Positions 42,401 through 57,400 of a DNA stretch of 64,000 bases are shown piece after piece. Below the pieces are notes generated by a model, which searched no databases, was not told the DNA's origin, and saw nothing but the letters and a program-made list of their open reading frames with translations. The stretch covers positions 31,490,470 through 31,554,469 of the forward strand of contig NC_088295.1 of the NCBI RefSeq assembly GCF_032854445.1, read 5' to 3'. Positions within the stretch are counted from its first letter, which is position 1. Every line of letters begins with the position of its first letter. The DNA is from Liolophura sinensis (lineage: Eukaryota > Mollusca > Polyplacophora > Chitonida > Chitonidae). The position numbers and the translations under genes were made by a program.

Positions 42401-45400
42401 CCTTGAGTTAATACTGCATTAATCCATTTCATTATAACCATTATAAAGTCCTGTACTGGTTGGTGTATCACTTAATCTATTTAACATTGGCAAAACAACA
42501 GGTGGTGGGATCGGGTCTCTTGCTGTGTCCTATAAACTATACTGGAACTGAGCAAAGAATGCTAGCCTACTGTTAAATCATCAGAGTCTACATTGGCAAG
42601 GTGTGAAGACGTATCATTTAAGGTCTAGTCTCATGCAAACAGAATGGGCGAATATAAATATTCTTACGAGAACAAACGTAAAATTGAGTCAAATTTCGGT
42701 AAGTGGAGGCTCGTGCTTAATGTTTTGTTCAACCTATGGAAGCATAAAAAAAATCACCAATTTAATATTCAGTTATCAATATTTTAAGGACAAACACTGT
42801 TTCTTCATTTATCAGTTTAGAAACTGCTAGCTCTACATGCATCATGTAACAGATATGTGAAGAAAATATGTGAAGGGTGTTTGTTGTGGGTGGTGGGTGG
42901 GTGGGTGATGTGGGTGGGTGGGGGTTGTAGGTCAAGTCACTGGCACCAAGAACAGGTCTCCGGACCAGCCCATGTGCGTTTATACTCAGGAATTAAACCG
43001 AAGAATGTATCACGTCAGGCGATAACTATTACAAACACTATCTCGATCCATGGCAATGCCGAACAAGCTATGTACTAATGTATTTCAGATACATATGGTT
43101 TTCACTGAGAAATATCTGTCGCCAACCTTCAAGTATGTCACTCTACGTGCACATTTTATTTTGTTTCATTACAATCGGGACTGTCTTCCTACTGCAGAAG
43201 AGTTACCTTTTGGTTCCTGTGTTTTCAAATCGGGAACCTCCCATTAAACACAGAAAATATACTGAAAGCAAGGTTTCCGAAAATTACCTTGCCAACCTTT
43301 GACCCCTTTTCGGTAGAAGTGTGTGCGAGTCTAGCATATCTGGAGTCAGACAGGATTTGTCCGTGTTGACATATTTGAAGTTTGCACAACACTGACTGGC
43401 TATATAGCGAACTAAAGTGTATGTTTTATGACTACCAGTATTCAAATTTTCCCAGGCGTGATGTATGTGTTGTCATCGGCAGGTAAGATTATCTTTTTAT
43501 TGGCCTTTCGTCCGCAAAAATCCTGCCATCGACGGGTATGATAGACATGTACAGATTTCGAGCCCTGCTGATTGTTTGTTTTCGCTGTAAATGCAGTTTG
43601 ACATCATCTGCTGGTAGTTTGCAAGTAAGGATTCATGGGAGGGCTAAGTTCTGTTATAGCTTTGTACATGAAGAGCTCAGCATTTGACAGATATGTAACA
43701 TGCCACCCCACATGTAAAGGCACTGGGTGGTCACGCTCAATCTCCAGGGACTTTTCTTCCGAATTGCCATTCATCATAAAATAGCGATCATAGAACAATC
43801 AAGGTGCACCTATTGTAAAGTAAGCATATATGTACTAAATCATCATGGTTAAAACTGAAGAAAACCACCATCAACGCAATGAATCATGGGATACACTTTC
43901 CAAATCTATAGGAGAAACTTAGTGTTTTACCGGGTCTCTCAGCACATGGGGGTTTAGGCCTACACATATCAGACCTCCTGCAGTGCACGATGTGTGTCTT
44001 TCGGAAACAGGATTACCCCCAATCTCCCCATTTGCCTGCCATGGATTCAACCCTGACTTCTTCTTAAGTTTTACTGCCTCCTGCTTGCGAAAAGGTTGCG
44101 GAAATACGGCATAAGATATCAGTACACTGGTTCAAGGTATAATCAAGGGACAGACAACCTTACCTGTGGAACATTGGTCTCAAAGCTGACATAGGAACAT
44201 TGAGGCTCCGGGGTGACATGGATGGTGATGTAATAGCCCTGCATAACAAACGGTGGATAATTAATACTGTAAACAATGGAAGAGATTCACATGACCATGA
44301 CTTCTTTGCTGCGGGGCAACCCATGTTGCTATGTTAACCCTCAGCAGTCAAATACAATTTAGCAAATTTTGTGTATTATATGTGAGCGACTGTGTCCATG
44401 ACATCGGACACTTTACATAGGCAAGAACATAGTTCAAGTCAAAGTGTCAGAAAAATACACATAAAAACAGAAGTGAGCCCACATGATGCGTACACGACGA
44501 CTGCCGCTTATCTGGCTGGTATATACTCATCTCAACACACCATATATCCATCCTGTAACAACATATACCCTTAGGCATAAATACCTATTCTATAACAAAA
44601 AATGTGCACATTATGTCTCTCAATAAAGAGCTCTACACATATTTACCTTGAATAATGATTTCTCCCCGAGTAAAAAAACAAGAAGAAAGTCAAAATGCAT
44701 CAAATCTACAGCCTACCACAATAGGGTTCCCCAAGGGCTAAAGATCCATTGAAGATAATTTACCATCTGTGTCATTTGTGCAGGGATAAAGATCCATTGA
44801 AGATAATTTACCATCTGTGTCATTTGTGCAGGGATAAAGATCCACTGAAGATAATTTACCATCTGTGTCATTTGTGCAGGGCTTAAGATCCATTGAAGAT
44901 AATTTACCATCTGTATTATTTGTGCAGGGCTAAAGATCCACTGAAGATAATTTACCCTCTGTGTCATTTGTGCAGGGTTAAAGATCCACTGAAGATAATT
45001 TACCCTCTGTGTCATTTGTGCAGGGCTAAAGATCCACTGAAGATAATTTACCATCTGTGTCATTTATGCAGGGCTAAAGATCCACTGAAGATAATTTACC
45101 CTCTGTGTCATTTGTGCAGGGCTAAAGATCCACTGAAGATAATTTACCCTCTGTGTCATTTGTGCAGGGCTAAAGATCCACTGAAGATAATTTACCATCT
45201 GTGTCATTTATGCAGGGCTAAAGATCCACTGAAGATAATTTACCATCTGTGTCATTTGTGCAGGGCTAAAGATCCATTGAAGATAATTTACCATCTGTGT
45301 CATTTGTGCAGATCACAATCCTATAGTCTTGAGGAACAAGCAGTGAATCAATGCATGGTATTTTAATGAATTTGGCTCAACAGTTGGCAGGCACAACTCA

Positions 45401-48400
45401 CTTTATACGTCAAATACAAAATCTGATCCGCTACCTTGGTCCACAACCTTTTGAAACGACCACACCCGAATATAAACCCATGAACATGCTAGAGAAGCTA
45501 TAAAATGAAGTTTCATTAAATTTTACTTCAAAGTTTGATATAATGCTTGTAAGCCAATTTATAAGAACTCAACTCACAGAAGAAAGTTTGTCAAAGGTCA
45601 ATAAAATATTGTCTGAGAATGTTCATTTTTCATAGGACACCTACCGGACTGGATAAAGACGACAGCAGACGACAAAGTCACACAGCCCTACATGGCTACT
45701 ACAGAACAATTCATGTCAAATTTAGCTGAGCGGAAAAGCTACAGTGCAGTGTGCAGATGACCCTTAAATGCATCCCGCAGTCTGAGATCTGAAACAACAC
45801 AAAGTTTCCTTCTGGTACATGTAGGTGTAATCAGAATTCATTACTCAAAAAGTTAACAAGAGTTACCATTTCTGCCATTAACTCACCCCAGGTAAGAGCC
45901 CATTCATGGAATATCCACAGGGATGAAAGAGAAAGTCATCAATCTGTGCTCCAGGTATCAGAGCAGAAATCCCAGATTTCTGTCAAAAAACAAGAATGGC
46001 AAATAGACTTATCAGCTGAACACTCCTTATGTAGGATTTACTTGTCTGTAAGATTGATGTTTTACACTGAAGTCAAGAAGATTTCATTCATCCAGCAGCA
46101 GCCACCATTATGGTGGGTATTATTGCTACTTACAGTTCCTTCTACAGCAAGAAGCTTAGTTTGAAAATATTCGTTAATAACTAATCAATATTTCCACTTC
46201 GTTCATGTCATCATCAGGAATGGTATTATCTTACAATTATCGACTTTCCATGAGGATGATGCACTGATCTGTGAACATGAGAAAAACAATCTGTAATAGT
46301 ATTGTTCTTAGAGGGTTCATGAACTGATGGTATGTATGAACCGAATAAAAAGTCAATAATAGATGTGTCAGGCGAAAGAAATAAAGAAAATATGAAGATA
46401 GATAAATTAGTCTTATCAAGTGAAAGAGCAAAATGCAACACTGTTGAAAAACTCATCCCAAAAAAGTATAACAATGCTTTGCCATACAATGGTCAAGCCT
46501 TACAATGAAAGGGTCTATTGTATATTATTATATTGTATATACACATATAGAGTTGAGAAAAACAATCTGAACTGAAATTGAATGTCATCAATTTTTATAT
46601 AACATTATTAACAAAGAAAGTGGCTTCTTGCAAAGATGGCCTCTTGTCAGGTGTATACCTGTTTTAGCCTAACACCTGTTTCAGTCAAAAGAATCACAAC
46701 ATGACCGACACATGCCAGAGTATATAATATAGCGACTTGTTCTGATGTTAGGTTAAGAGTTTAACACTGCCACAGGGGTTTTGTTGTGTAACACAACTTC
46801 GCTAAACCTTGTTTCATACCGAGTCAAATGAGTATTATAAGGATTTGACTCAGTATGAAATAAGGTAGGATGGTATCAGGTTATACAACAAACACCAAGA
46901 CGAAGGTGCTGAACTCTATTCTATCCCCAAATATGAAGAAAATAAGGCAAAAATGGGATGTTCATGCAGGTTTTTGCTGCCGCTCTTTTTTGCTCTCTCC
47001 AAAGAGTTCATGAATTTTAGACCAATCAACGGCAAGCTTATTCCATTGCAGTTGACCTAGATATTTCAAAGCTGTGTATGTATGACATCATGTCTCATTG
47101 TTGAGTGATGTAGGAATGTAAAATTGCACTGTACATTTATTATGACGCCATACCACTGCACACAGATTGGAATATCATGAAACAAATGTTTCTTTTTCCA
47201 CATCATGGCATCTGGATGTTAACTACCAAAAATGTAAAAACAGAAGCAATATCTATAAACTGTGCGAAATAACACTGTTATCACTGAAAGAAATTCTCAC
47301 AGTTTACCTTTATATAAATCACAAAAGCAAATCTAACTAGTAACCAACTAAAATTCTTTTATTTGTAGATGTAAACAGTATGAAATCACATTACCCGAGG
47401 AGGTAAATGTACTGCTGGTATGTTGCATGACATCGCTTGATTCTGTTTGAAAGGTCATCTTTATTTAATATGTATATTAGCACATGGCCCACAACTAACA
47501 CCAGGGTAGAACTGAGGTTATTCATCACATGTTCATACATGTAATCTTACGCATGTCCACAACTATTTGCTGTGTGTTAAAATGAGACTTAAGATTAAAG
47601 CACAATTCAACATTAATATACTTTTGAGCCCCATGCCTCTGAACACTAACCTCAGAAGCCTCTTTCCCACTGGCACACGTTTCTTTGCTGAATATCTTCA
47701 TTTTCTTCTGATCCATGTTCCACATCAACAAGTGCTGACAGTCAAGGGCAATTATCAAAATTTGTTACATCTTCTCTGGTAAAGTCAAACGTTAAGCTTT
47801 CTATACACATAAACACTCACATCTTTTGCTTATCAATAACCAATGACATATTCCAAACTAGAAATACTGTACTTATTGATATGTCAATAAGTTCATATGC
47901 TGATTTATTACCTAATGAAACAGATTATCAAACTTCTTGATTTTCATAAGGATATTTCTAATGTTTGATCCGGATCCATCACCCCAATACAGTCAATGGT
48001 GTAGAGGTACCTACAAGGTGGAACAAGTAAATATTATTAAAATTGACCAATAATAAAAAGTTTAACCATTTGGAAAATAAACTTGGTTTTGTCACTTTCA
48101 ATTATGACTTTTCTCGGGTTTCAGTTTGTTCTAAATTTATTTATATATTTATTTTACTGAGTCTTAACATGATGCTCAAGAATGTTTCGCTTAAATGAAT
48201 GGTTTATGGGTGGAGAAAACCACAGTGACAGGTTTAAATCACCAACCTTCACCATGAGTTTTAGTTCGTGCCTCCTTGTACAAGTTTTGATTTTCATAAA
48301 GCCTTGCAAAATTTGCCAAAACTTACATTACAAAAAACTTGTTTGTGATATAAAAATCACTCAAGTGATTGAGCTCTTAACCAAGTGATAACCACATACA

Positions 48401-51400
48401 GAGTTTATAAGGATATTTCGCAACACATAAAAATTGGACCAATTTTGAAATTACTTAATTAAAGTATTCTTGATATACCGTAAATCATGGTATCAGTTTA
48501 GCCAAAAATTTCTGGCCGTAAAGTTCGAACGATTTGAGTTGCTGGAGGAAACGACAGGGGAGAGTGATTAGCCCCCAGCTGTGAAGTAATCCCCAGGGAC
48601 GGTCTGACTGCTGGCCATTGCCACATGGGCTAGAATCCCCACGCATGGGCCGCAAGAAGGGTGATTATACACCTGCTAGTCCATTTAGACCCTAATTAAA
48701 ATATTGTTTGTTGCCTGTAATTGACTTGTTCTCAAGGTTAGCTCCGTTGGTCGTCGAAAAAAAAATTTTTTTTTTTTTTTTTGACCCGTGAAATAACTAG
48801 TGGAAAATGATTCCCCCGGTGGTTACTTCCGCACAGTCTGAGATATTAGCCACTCTCCCCTCCCCTCCCTCAGCAGGATTTAATGCAGGGGGATTTAACA
48901 AATAAATTTAACGAAGGGAAGTTTTCATATCTTCATGTTTTAATGAATGTTCAGGGAAGGCTATACCAGTTCAATAATGAAGTCAATAACTGCCAGTATA
49001 GTGTTTATTTATTCTCGCAGGAAGTTTTAAACTTACGCTTATCTGTTTCATGGACAAGAGATGTTGTTGTATCGGCGTTCCCACATATTTAGGATAATTA
49101 AAAGTACTTTTCAACAATGTAGTGATAATAATGCAAAAATTACGAAATTCTATGTCCTTGTCTAATCTGAAAAACCTTTACCGTATATGCTTGTTCTAGT
49201 TTCACACAGCAAAATGACATTTATTGTCCACAGTTCAAATTCAAAAACAGAAGTTTGTGTTGCCGACATTTTTGTACATTTATGGTAATTAGGGTGCCTA
49301 TAAAATCCTCACTTACAGGTTTTTAGAAATCGGACCAGGATTTTCCTACCACAATTTGAAAAGAATTTATCATTTAATTTCCTTGTGTGGAAAATGGATA
49401 TACTTTTTTCAATAATATGGACTTTTCAGACATTAGCATTTAGATTTTGGCTTCAACGTAAAGCCATTATTTTGGAACTCTTGGCTGCGATCGTGTCATC
49501 TGTGTTAACAAACTGTAAAAAATTGCCCTTCTGACCAATCAGTCTCCTAATTTGCTTCACTGCTCTGCCCACACCATGTGGAAATCTATAAATAGGCTGA
49601 TTTTTCAGCGTCAAGTTGGTGGTAAGCATCCTAAGTCAGTAGATACTTTGTTAAGAGCGGGAAATAGTCCTAGAGTCTGGAATAGTGATTTCTAATCCAG
49701 TTTAAGAACTCAGATAGTTGACACCTGGTGGGAACCAGTCCCAGGAAGCCAGAAATAGTGTCAAAAATCTGGGAATCTTTCCCAGTCCCAAAATTCTGGG
49801 GCTCCCCAGTCTCACGGAACCTGAGAATCCAGCTCCAGTCTCGTGCAAGTGGAAATTATCTGAGATATCAAAAGTGAACAACAGAGACTATACACCAGAA
49901 TATATCAACTGAAATTTGGAACCATAATTTGAGGCAAGAGTCTCAAGAGGCTTTCTGTGGCGTGTACTGTGTTTAACCGGACCACTCAACCATCTGGTAC
50001 TTGTGTCAACTGCCGGTTCCACCCTCATCATAATAAATATTGTTCATCTGATTCACTGACAATCTGCTGTTGGAGAATGCCGCACAACCACTGACTTTAA
50101 ATATTGGATAGCACAGTTGTAGAACACAATCCGGAAAACAGAATGTTTTGGGAAGGGAAAGAGCAAAGATATACATTCACCAGATTGATATTCCAGTATC
50201 AATATTTTTATCTTTTTCTGTTTTTAAACAAACGTGTATACCGAAAAATGACATCGCGAGTGGCCTTGTACAAGGTGTCAGGAAAGGCTGGCCTTATAGG
50301 CCAGGGGAGACCTATACTCCAGCTAGGCCAGATTGCGCGGCGATGTCATCCGCAGTGAGCGCTCAGCAGCTTACTTTCAGTGTGTCTCAATGGGTGAGTG
50401 TAATTACTAAGAAGGTATGGTATTACTTCTTAGGTTGACAGGCTAAATTTGGTAGCCTCAATTAAATCGGCGAATACTTCATTGTCCAGGTTACGTGGAG
50501 GTCGCCCGATGATTATCTAGTGAACGGTGTTGTCATTTTCATTGACCCACCCCTTGAACTAGTCATAAATGTGAAATTTCCTGCCAAATCTAGACTAGCA
50601 GATGGAGGTCCATTAATTTACATACAGCCACGTGCTCAGTGAAATGCATGTACAGTAATTTTCGTGAGACCGCTATGCACTTTGCTACTAAACCATTTCA
50701 ATAAAGCCATGTAGTCATGTATTTCAGTGGTTTACCCAACACACATAACCCATATACAGTGAACAGATTTAACAACATCTGACAACACATCAGGTGGTTA
50801 GATCGGGTCTCTGCTGTGTTTGACGGGTCTCCTAAACTATGTTGAAACTTCAAAGATAATACCCAGAGCTGTGCGAAAAGGCTGGAATTAGTCATGATAT
50901 CAATACAAATCAGCCGTTAATATCTGAGTACTCAGTAGGTTATAATTTGGTACCTCCTTCTCCCAAATTTCCATATAATGAATGCTATTTTTAGATCATC
51001 AAGGCCTACATAGGTAAGGTGTGATCACGAGTTTTGATTCAGCAAATTGTGTGAAAATGGATTTACTCCAACAAGGGCAAACTTGTAAAGCTGAACCTAA
51101 CTGCATTAAGTCAGACCAGTGCAGTGTTGTATTTATATTTGTAAATTAGCTTCTAAAACGCACATGGGTATTTATTTACTTCAGAACAGACACATATTTG
51201 GTTGTTCGGTGAAGATAGTAACAAAATATCTCCAAGAAATTCAACATGAAAATCCCATGCCTGTACTCTTACCAGCAATCTCTATTCATTCGTCCCAAAC
51301 AGTAGGCTGCTCCGTCTGAAAACCGCAATAAAGTAAGGCAACTTAAGAAGCAAAAACCACACAAAAGATGTAACCTCTGAACTTGTGAACCCGTGAGTCT

Positions 51401-54400
51401 TAAAGTTTAAGTGTTATGTTTTTGAAACGACAAGCATGAATCAAGCCAAACCTAAAATGTCTTAGAAACATCACTTATTTATCAGATTGGTGTTTTTTAT
51501 GTCGTGCCCAAAAATATTTCAATTATACGATGGCACCCAGCATTTATTATGGTGGAAGGAAAGTGGGTCGAGCTTGGGGGAACCAACAACCACCTGCAGG
51601 TTACTATACCTTCCCAGGTACGACCTGAGAGGAAGCCAACATGAGCTTTACAATGTACCTGAGCTTCCAGCGACCGCATGGGCAACAGGTTCGTGAATCA
51701 CTGCACTGCAGTATCACAATAAACACATTGCCACAAAAGCATGTAGAGACTACTAACAGCCATTACTATTACTGAAATAGTTCTAGTACACAAATGAGAC
51801 ACTGAGAATATACTGTCACAAGAACATCTGTGTAACTTGAACACACACAGTAATTCCTAGGTATGGTTAGAACTCCAACAGAAGGAGTGCAGCAAGAAGC
51901 TGTGCAGAGCAACGCTCAGTTATGCAGCAAGAAGCTGTCTATAGCAAGGCTACGGTATGCAGGAAAGGGATGTCTATAGCAAGCTCAGGTGTGCAGGAAG
52001 TGGCTGTTTATAGCAAGTAGGCAGACCTTGCCAAGCATGAGTGCAGAGGAAGCCAGCATGAGCTGGACTCGAACTCAGTGACCCCAGGAGGGCCAGTACA
52101 TGGAAAATACCATAGTTACAGTGCTGACCATTTACCTTAACTAAGAACTCACCTTTGAGCATTGTGTCCAAATGATCGACCTGTCAAAGAGAAAGTACAC
52201 TGCATGAAAAAAATCTGAAAAAGGAAATGATACACACAAAGCACAACAATAAAAAATTTTTCCCACGTGGTGAATTTATATGGTGAACAGGCTTGTTTGA
52301 CAGGCTTGCAAAGGTTTGCATTGTCAGCATTGCCATTTCACAATTCACACTAAGCAATAAATCATTTTATTGAACACTTTAGTCAAATCTGATTGTAGAA
52401 AGAGAAATTTCAACGTAGATAACAACATCACTAACATTAAGTAATACAGCCTTTATCTGGGAATATTTTAATTTAAATATATTTAATTACTTCGTCTTCA
52501 AATTTCCGATGAATTTTGTGCTGCTTGTCTGGCCTGGTGAAGTTCTTTCGAGAATAGAAGACATCCTGCAAAAAAAAAAAAAATAACCAATATACTATAT
52601 GATAACATGCCTCTATATGAAAAATGTGATACAAGTATTAACATAAAGAGAGCTAGAGTTCAAGTCATCACAAACATGGTAAATTCAATTTTTAGTTACT
52701 GGTACTTTATTAGCTACTTTATTTGATTTCTTTCATTTTATGTTTAAAGCCATAGTTAGGACCACTTAGCATTTATAACATTATCAGAATCAATGTCAGT
52801 TTACATTTATGTATTTACACTGCACAAACACCCATATGAGCGTGAGTGCCAACTGCTTATCATCATCAAGTGATGACGCACACTTAGAGCAAAGGATTTA
52901 CAAATTCCATGTCCAAGGCCAGGTCTGAACTCACACCTAGTGACTTATAGAGATTTGAAGGCAAGCTCCTCTAGCCAGCAGATCACAAAGGCTCCCACTG
53001 AAGTTCATAGCATGATTGATTTCATTTATAGACTTCTAACTATATATACTGTCTTTGCAGGACATTACTTTTTGGATTCGTAAATTTTTGTACTATATGT
53101 ATTTTTTCCCATTTACTACATCTTTTTAACAGCTTTTCAGTTATAGATACCTTAGATAGCTTAGTACTCATCAATGAAGTTTCTTTGAGTTCTTTTTTGG
53201 TGTTGATTACATAGATGCAAATGTTAAGTCAGTTATGCTCTTTTTTTTAATACTAATTCGTATTCATGGAGTTTTACAGTATTTCCATACTTTGGTGAAA
53301 ACTGCTTTGTATCACATTAATCCCATGAAATCGACAGACATTGAACTGTAAAATTTTTCACGTTGTGTGCATGCTTAACATTTCATTGTTTTGTAAAAAC
53401 AATTCCAATCTGGTGGATTTATTTGGTGTCACTAGGCAGATCATATGGTATCTATGGTTCTTTAAATCGAGAATTATAATAGTATTATTTGGGGTTTATA
53501 TATTACGCATGCATGAAGAAAACTATGCTAGTTTTCGGCTTTTGCTTCATTATTGTAGTACAACATGGTGGGCTACAGGAACAATGATTGCTCCGCTATA
53601 CTGGTCAGCCAATCAAAAAGTAAGATTTTTGGTAATCAGAACCTTCTACTTTGCCTGCAAGCTGTAAGCCTAAGGCATAGAGCAAGGAGAAACATCTAAT
53701 TAGTTTCAAGGATTTAGTTAGTAAGTACTCACTAAGATTAAAGGATACAAGCAACGCTTTTCTTAAAAAATTCTTAATGCAAAATATATGATAATACAGC
53801 AGTGGAAAAAAGTTTCTCAGATTTCTTCTTGGTTTTGGCTTCAAACTACAGCTTTCCTAAGCCCCAGCAGTCAGTCTGGAAATTAAGTAGCCTGCTGTGG
53901 TGATGTCAACGGTGATAGCCGGTCTCTTGCCCCAGTATGTTCATTGATGGCATCATTTCCAAATATTTTCAACCACCGAAGGAATATACGGGTAAAATAC
54001 AGGGGTTATTAAGAAACATAAAATATACTTTAAAAATAACCTGTCTTTCTTCATTTTCCTTAAAACCATATTCTTTCTTTTTATAGTACCTTTTCATGTA
54101 TCCTAGTCAGGCCTTTATTTTCGTAATTCTTTATCAGAATCTAAATGGATTCCCCTAGGTTTGTTTTGGGGAAATTCAACAGAATCTAGGTCAAATCTAG
54201 TACCACACAGTAGGCAGTTAATCCGTTTTTATACGTGGTATATAAAGTTCTGGGGGATTCTCGGGGACAAAAATATCACTACATTGGTTTAAGGGAGTCA
54301 TGGCAAGAATCGGATTCCCGTTGAAATTAAAGCCCTGCTAGTCACTGAAGTATTCAGTAACATCAGTGCTCCACACTTTCAAGACAGCCTATATATTGAC

Positions 54401-57400
54401 ATATAATAACAGGGATTACGCTGGAGACCATTTCAACAAATAATAGCTGATCCATTTGACAGAACAATTCATGACGTTTTTGTTTCTATGATACATATCA
54501 TAATGTAAAAGGCTATCATTAGGCACATACAGACCAATGAAGAGAATGTATGTCGTTGTACAACACACCTGGACAAGCAGAAAAGCAAAGTATTTCCAAG
54601 AGGAACTGATCTTCATTGACAGGGGTTGAGATCATATGAGGACGATGAGAAATCTAAGATATGTGCGTTATTGAATGGGACACCAACAGAAGTTCAAAGT
54701 GGAATGTATTACGTTGTTTCAGTGACGCTGGATATTCCACTGCAGCGTCAACAGCGCAATGTCACAGTGGGTAGACCAAAATCCGTCACAAAAGAAAAAC
54801 CTCTTTTTAGTTTTAAAGAGACATAAAATATGCCCAAGAAATGAAAATTTTTTCCTTTTTTTTGGGGCAAGATTTTCTTCATTTCTGTTATGATCATAAC
54901 CTTCAATTTGGAGTTATTTTTCATGAATCCTTTAATTTTGACATCTCTGATATTACCTTGACATCCTATAATTACCTGAACTTTATCGAAGCCACACTTG
55001 TTGGCCACTAATTTCAGGAGTGGCTCTACAGCTAGGAGAAGGGTTGTTTGTCCACAAGTCTTCAGGATGAACCGGTGACTAGTGACAAACATGCTGCTCT
55101 CACTGCAAACCAAACAAACATTGACACCATGAGTACAGCTGAACCCAGCCAAGCATAGTCTTTTAACATTTAGCAAACCTACTTCATTCTTATTACCAGC
55201 CCTTTACATTTTATACTAAGATTTCAAGAAAGAACGATGCTGAATTTCATCAATGAATTTTCAAATATTTTCAAACATTTTATATCATAGAAAAACTTTT
55301 TGAAAATAGTCCACAGAAGCGGTCATCGTGCATCATATCTTAAATGGCTTAAATACAAGCAGATCTAGTAACGTAGCTTCTTCAGTAACATTAACACTGA
55401 ATTATACCATTTCTCATCAAAATAACATGCAATAACATGATGTCCATTAAGAAGTGTTTCTTTATGATGCAAAGTCAAATCCACCCACATTAAAATTGTA
55501 CCACATGTTAACATGTTATTCACCCCATAATAATGATAAACGTTAACAATTCCATGTAATATTTATTTTTATGGCTCTTGATCTTATCAATTATTAATAT
55601 TTACATGTACATGTAGATACTAGCAATATTTTCTTTTCAACTGATAATCTGTCATGCTAAAGTAAAACCAAGTTGACCCACAGCACTTTATTTTAAGGTA
55701 TTCCACAATGGAAAAAAAAACAAAAGAGACATAACATTCAGGGACATTTCCAACATACCTGAGCACATAGGCATCCATATCTTCATCACTCACTATGCTG
55801 ATGATCTCACACTGTACCAGCTTCAACAGCTCTTCCCAGTGACACCTGCGAACAATGAACAATCTGTCAGAGGAAAAGCTGAACTGTTGCTTACTATGAT
55901 TGTAGTTTCACCATACACAAGAAACAAGCAGTAAGAGCGTGTGAATCTAAAACTTCCTTCTCCAAGGCCGACTAGATGTCATGTGTCCAGGCAACTGAAA
56001 GACAAGCATGCATCTTGTTTGCTCTCCCCATAATTACTATCATGAATACTACCTAGATACTCGGAGTCTCAACGAAAGGCACCCTTGAAGTATATCAACA
56101 AAGACAGGTAAATGTACACGTCTTAATTACAATTACATGTAAACAATTTTGTCTTATTTTTACAGTGCATACATTGGAAGGCTATGCTCAACTTCATATG
56201 ACAAAAGGTGGCCAGGTCTAACAGTAGAAAGCAGACCACTATCAAATTACAGGCACATGACAAGCCTTCATTACTTTATATAAAAATGTATAAAATATGA
56301 TATATATTTTACGATCTAGATGAAAGGCATTTTAACTGCAGACAGGAAAAAGTATTCATCTGATGAGGAAAGTAACATTATGAAAACAAAAAAAAACAAA
56401 TTAATACTGAATCTCATAGCCTCTAAACAATAAAGAACAAAAGCCTTCTGTGACCATCTTTAGGGCTATAATGTCACTACCAAGTAGAATATACCTGAAC
56501 TGTTGGAGTGTGCGTGAGCAGAGAGGTAAGAGCATAGGCCCTCTTATCGATCCAACAATGCTGGTCACACTACTACATGTGTACAGTATATATAAGAATG
56601 GTAGAAAACAAAGGTTTACTGATTTAACAAATAACGCATTTCTCCTTTAAATTCATTTGTACTTTGCGGTATCTTGCCAGTGTGAGTCCTGCATGTACGC
56701 CAGCATGAGGATTTATCTGGTCACTTATCTGGACACATCGTCACCGTCTTCTGTCCATTCTATCCCATAATATGTCATAGGTGATAGTACTGGATAAAAT
56801 AGACCGAAAAGAATGGAGCTGTGTCCAAATATATACACTATATGTTGCGATTTAGTTTATTTCTGATCCATTTCCCGGACCAGATGAAAGAAAAACGTGA
56901 CCATGAATGCTGGCCTGAGAAGACATTTTTACTGGGTTATCTCCGTTTGCCCTGCCAAATTTGGTTACATATATGCTTGGGTTTGACGTTGACGTTACAA
57001 CACTGAGGTAAAAATTAATTTCACATTCTATTAATAAAAGATAAAGACTAAAATCATTTAAGGAGGCTATTTCAGACGTGTTGGACATGTAATTGTAAAC
57101 ATGCCACTGATTCACCTAAAATAATGTTCAACCTCATATCAACATCTCGTTCAGTTTCATCTGAACTCAAGAACCAGCGTAGTCCTTGTAAGTAACATAT
57201 TGCTTAGACAATACTTCCTTCTGTTTTTCAATGATGTTGCTGATGACAGCCTTAACTGAAGCATATTCAGAACTTCTGACATAAGGCTTCAAGAACAAAA
57301 TAATAGCCTATAATAATTATAATTAATCATATTCATAATAAGGTATAAAATTAGTCGAAAAATTCCATTTTAGTAAAGAATGCGTACTAAAATGCGTCTG

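Noticed and set aside
44713-45366. Long repeat reading frames on both strands (116 and 157 codons)
   Set aside because: They are products of the 48-bp minisatellite, lie inside an AMD1 intron, and have no flanking coding sequence.
47732-47734. Use of the AG (CAG) as 3' splice site for AMD1 exon 8
   Set aside because: Possible and in frame, but the AT start of the intron normally pairs with AC, and the AC choice gives the exact length match to the human protein.
54748-55176. A single 142-codon minus frame through AMD1 exon 3
   Set aside because: It reads through both introns around the exon; only 55102-54976 is coding, as shown by splice sites and similarity.
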